DNA of 64,000 bases, from contig JAQOOI010000055.1 in NCBI GenBank assembly GCA_028554645.1, positions 124,001 through 188,000 of the forward strand, read 5' to 3'. Under the pieces are notes generated by a model that was not told the DNA's origin, did no database searches, and worked only from the letters and a program-made list of their open reading frames with translations. The DNA comes from Omphalotus guepiniiformis. Lineage: Eukaryota; Basidiomycota; Agaricomycetes; Agaricales; Omphalotaceae. The stretch's first letter is position 1. Each line of letters starts with the position of its first letter. Below are positions 60,699 to 64,000 of this stretch, in pieces. The position numbers were made by a program, and so were the translations under genes.

Positions 60699-61696
60699 AG
60701 CTGCAAGAGTTCTTCAGAGACAACGAGTGTCTAGTGTTGACGCGTTGACGTTCAGACGTTCAGTAACAGAGTTGAAGTTGTCGGAATTTTCGCCTGAGCT
60801 GAATGCAGTCACGTGGCTCAAGTACCGGCCCGGCATAGGCCGGCATTTCTCAACGCTCAGGCTCTCGCTTTTGAACTTCAACAAAAGCTCTCAGGAAATG
60901 CATCTACAAAGAGTCCTTGAAATCCACTTCGATTTTTCAGCCATAAAACCCTACAAGTCGTGCTCAAATTCTGTGTTCGAGTTCCTCTGTGACTAAAGAG
61001 CATTCTCCTGCCAGTGATCTGTAGGTGTCCGAGTCCAGGCTGAATCCGAAGTTGAAGGCAAATCACAAAGTAAGTAATGTTTCAAGCTCAAATTCAAGAT
61101 CCGAGTCCCCGAGTCCAATCATGAGGCTTTGTGCATGGGACCTGAGGAGGCGTCAATTCATGGATACTTCCAAAAACTCCCAAATTCTCTCGGATTGTGG
61201 CACGCTAGTAGCTTGGATGCACAGCGCTCAGTGGTCACGGTTCTGCACAGATCCATGTTGTAATTTGACCCCAGAATCCCAGATTCCGACCAACCCTTTT
61301 CATTGTCGGGATTGCAATGTGTGGTTTTCAGTTACTACTCTCTATCGTGGGGGTCTGATTCAATAGAGCAATGTTCATCTATGGGCAAGATGGGGTAGGA
61401 ATTTCTCGATACAGGGTCTTTTCTACTAATATGGCTGATGGACGGGGTGATAATGATGTACTTATTAGTGTGTTACACTAGATGTGCATTCTGATACCTA
61501 AACAGCGGGTTCACATCGAACTCAGCGGCACCGTACATACACTCAAGCTGTGGTTCTATTCGTATCTTTCAGTGATTCTTGAGAGAGCAAGCTTCTGTAA
61601 GTATTTGATAAGAACGTGCTGGTTTACTCTACCATCACATGAATTATACAAAGTATGTACATAGTACTACTATGTAGTGCCTGAACCTCTCCGGAT
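60699..61696. other. Intergenic region
   Basis: About 1 kb between the NOC2 start and the possible alternative last exon of the METTL14-like gene. Two plus-strand frames (60631-60996 and 61025-61366) exceed 110 codons but show no recognisable domain; one overlaps NOC2. I do not call them genes. It should contain the NOC2 promoter. Confidence 0.35.
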
Positions 61697-61824
61697 TCAG
61701 TCAAAGTAATAGTATCCACCAATGAGCGGAAGTAAGTTCAATAAAACATAGTTTGGTCCATACCACCTGCCAAAGTTTGCGCCACCGATCCCGCCGCCCA
61801 AACCACCATGTGTAGCGTTTGAAC
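61697..61824 (-). CDS. Possible alternative last exon of the METTL14-like gene
   Basis: A frame that follows a CTATAG acceptor reads SNATHGGLGGGIGGANFGRW, then YGPNYVLLNLLPLIGGYYYF and a stop at 61697. If the GTCAAT after MGQWG in the upstream exon serves as donor, this joins in frame to the Gly-rich tail of the METTL14-like protein. The composition matches that tail. The donor is weak; the ATG at 61834 could instead open a separate 45-aa frame. Confidence 0.3.
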
Positions 61825-61950
61825 CTATAGCCATCGAAGTATAGTAAACAAGTAAAAAACAAGATTACAAGAGATACAAGAACTAAGTAGAAACACTATA
61901 TGTGATACAAAGATGAGCTAATCATCAACTCGTCCTTGACTCGAGAATCC

Positions 61951-64000
61951 CTATTGACCCCATTGACCCATTCCCATGGAGGGACCCATATTCATACCAG
62001 GAAGTCCATTTACGTTGACGTTCATCATACTTTCACCATCCCAGGAACCATCCATAGCGAATTGTCCTTGGTCTCCCCATCCCATCGAGCCCATGCCAGC
62101 ATTGAACATGGGTATTCCGTTCATTTGAGCAAAGTTTGCGCCCTGTTGGAATCCACCATCCATACCACCTGCCATACCTGCATTACCCATACCACCACCC
62201 ATACCTCCTGCACCACCTACGCCCATGGACAAGGGCATACCCATTCCACCTCCCATTCCACCCATGCCGTTCATACCACCCATATTGGCAACATTCATCA
62301 TGTTAGGCCACCCAGCGCCCATCATTCCATCCATACCCATTCCATTTCCCATATCCATTCCCAAGGCATTCACGCCCATGCGCATACCCATCATTGGCTG
62401 TGGTGTCATCATTTGGTTCTGCCCAGGCGTAGGTCTATGAACTGCCATATTACCCTGGCCGCCCATGAAACCTCCGCGTGCTGCGCCACCACCCATTCGA
62501 GGACCTAAATTAGAATTTGGGATACCCATCACTACACCCCCAGAGCTTCCTCCTCCTCCTCCTCCGCCGCCAGCGCCATTGCCTGAGACGCCAGGAACGA
62601 GAGCGTTAGATCCCGAGGCACCGGGTCGGAAAGGTGATTTAGGTCGTAAGGTCTCAATGTCCGCAGTCATAGGCACGACAGCCTTTCCTCCATTGGCCAA
62701 CTCTTTGATACCATTATCCCATCGTTCACGTTCCCACTTTACGGCCTCGCCACCTTCATCTCCGTCTACGAACATAGTACCCCCAGACCCCATCTCTCGA
62801 TTTAGCTGTTCCTCTTCTACTTGTCCGAGAACTGTGACCCAGCCTCGACGCAGGGACGACGAAGCACGCCCGAAGACTTCGAGGCGGCGAGTACCGAGAC
62901 AGAAGTTCTCAATTAAGGTGTACATTTCAGGAGGCTTACGCATGGGATCGCACGGATCACCTTCCCAAATGATGACATCTGTATCTGATGGATGAACAGA
63001 AAATCAGGAAGCTAGGGCATGGAACAGCTCGAAGGACACGTACCAACGTTGCAGTGAACGAACCAACTATCAGAAGATCGACGGACAGTGCCGCGAATTC
63101 CAATTAGACAATGTTGTTTTGTCCGTGTCAATAGGGAAGTCGTAGGAGGATCTGTCTATGTGAACCCATAAGAACACAGTAAAATGTATCAGAGAGGCAG
63201 ACCGTACTCCAGGCCCTTTGTTGCTCGTTTTATTGGTTTTGACCCAGACAACATCCTCGCATCGTCTATATCCCCATTTTGCCAGCACTTCTCTTCCCCT
63301 TTCTAAACCTTCTCCCGCGCCGCTGCCGATCCAAAGGAAAATGAAACTAGGGTCAGCAGCTAACGCTGGTATGGGCAGTTCTTGGAGATGCTCCCAGGTA
63401 AATGACGACGAAAAAGGTGGATCCAGTAGAATGACATCAAACTTGCACGGAATGAGCGTATTGAGTTCTGAGAAGGACAGATAGTGAGGAGGCAAAGCAT
63501 GGTTTGCAACGGAGATTTTCTTCAGGTTCAACAGGCGTTGTTGTTTAGGATACCTGAAATTGATTGCATTCATTAATCGTAGTCAGTACATTTGTGCGCC
63601 GTAAGACGTACTCTTCAAACCGATGCTCTGGGTCAGCACCAAGCACCCAATTCTGTGGCCACTCCCCGCCATCCACATAGCGCTGTGAGTAGTCGTTCCT
63701 GATAGTCTCCTCTTCGGGTACATAGTTCTTGTATCTTGCAGCGCGCGCCCTCTTTGCGGGTGGTAAATCATGTCTGAGCCTCTGGGCTCGAGATTCTGTA
63801 GGTGACCGCGGAGGAGAAGAATCTTCCGCCGGAGAAGTTGGTGAAGGTAATGGTGACGGAAGAAGAGGCAATCGAAGAAGCTCTAATGGAGGCGGCTGTA
63901 TATTTTGTACTTTACGACGATGATTCTGTTGAGACTGTCGAACACGAGATAGGAGAGCAGCATGAGCAGCCAAGAGATCGTTGGCAGAACCTATGAGCTC
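61951..64000 (-). CDS. MT-A70 family protein, METTL14/KAR4-like (5' end outside window)
   Basis: The reading frame is open to the right edge, so the start lies beyond 64000. The N-terminal part is Pro/Ser-rich ([17 protein letters not shown]), then [20 protein letters not shown] and [20 protein letters not shown]. The methyltransferase fold has [93 protein letters not shown] and [20 protein letters not shown]. The order and the GxxxLxxGR and WGYRRCED blocks match METTL14 and yeast Kar4, the partner of the catalytic METTL3/Ime4 subunit in m6A RNA methylation. It has DPPF where human METTL14 has EPPL and METTL3 has DPPW. A tail of about 200 residues is rich in Gly and Met with repeated GMGG units and ends at 61951. 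Confidence 0.9.

Noticed and set aside
61951..62995. Plus-strand frames of 190 and 176 codons opposite the METTL14-like gene
   Set aside because: His/Thr- and Pro-rich antisense shadows of the Gly/Met-rich coding repeats.

Overview
The window looks like nuclear DNA of a mushroom-forming basidiomycete (Agaricomycetes). The genes are dense and broken by many 50-65 bp introns. There is a FunK1 fungal kinase, a basidiomycete-type terpene cyclase, an Agaricomycete BTB protein and a secreted AA9 LPMO with CBM1, next to conserved eukaryotic housekeeping genes. I saw no rRNA, tRNA, CRISPR array or intact transposon. Gene models were built by hand from reading frames, splice signals and family motifs.

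Left third (1-13.1 kb) is accessory and resembles a small terpenoid locus. It holds the 5' end of an FAD-linked oxidase (minus), a FunK1 kinase (plus), a class I sesquiterpene-type cyclase (minus) divergent from a 539-aa cytochrome P450 (plus), an APC-family permease (plus) and a BBE-like FAD oxidase (minus). A cyclase, a P450, two flavin oxidases and a transporter fit make-oxidise-export logic, but the product cannot be read from sequence. A gene-poor stretch follows (13.1-16.3 kb).

Middle (16.3-35.7 kb): an NHP6-type HMG-box protein with a long first intron, an unknown protein, a secreted DUF1996 protein divergent from an AA9 LPMO carrying CBM1, a BTB protein with a probable decayed duplicate beside it, and a giant sacsin-like gene (about 8.6 kb) with two HSP90-type ATPase modules.

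Right part (35.9-64 kb) is mostly housekeeping: an ERCC6L2-like SNF2 translocase, two E2 enzymes (UBE2G1-like and UBC7/UBE2G2-like) that bracket the RNA polymerase III second-largest subunit, D-arabinono-1,4-lactone oxidase, an HSPA12-like Hsp70 ATPase, a small unknown protein, NOC2, and a METTL14/KAR4-like MT-A70 protein running off the right edge.

The best targets for follow-up are the terpenoid locus, the sacsin-like double-ATPase protein, the METTL14-like protein with a DPPF motif and Gly/Met-rich tail plus possible alternative last exon, and the E2-RPC2-E2 block.
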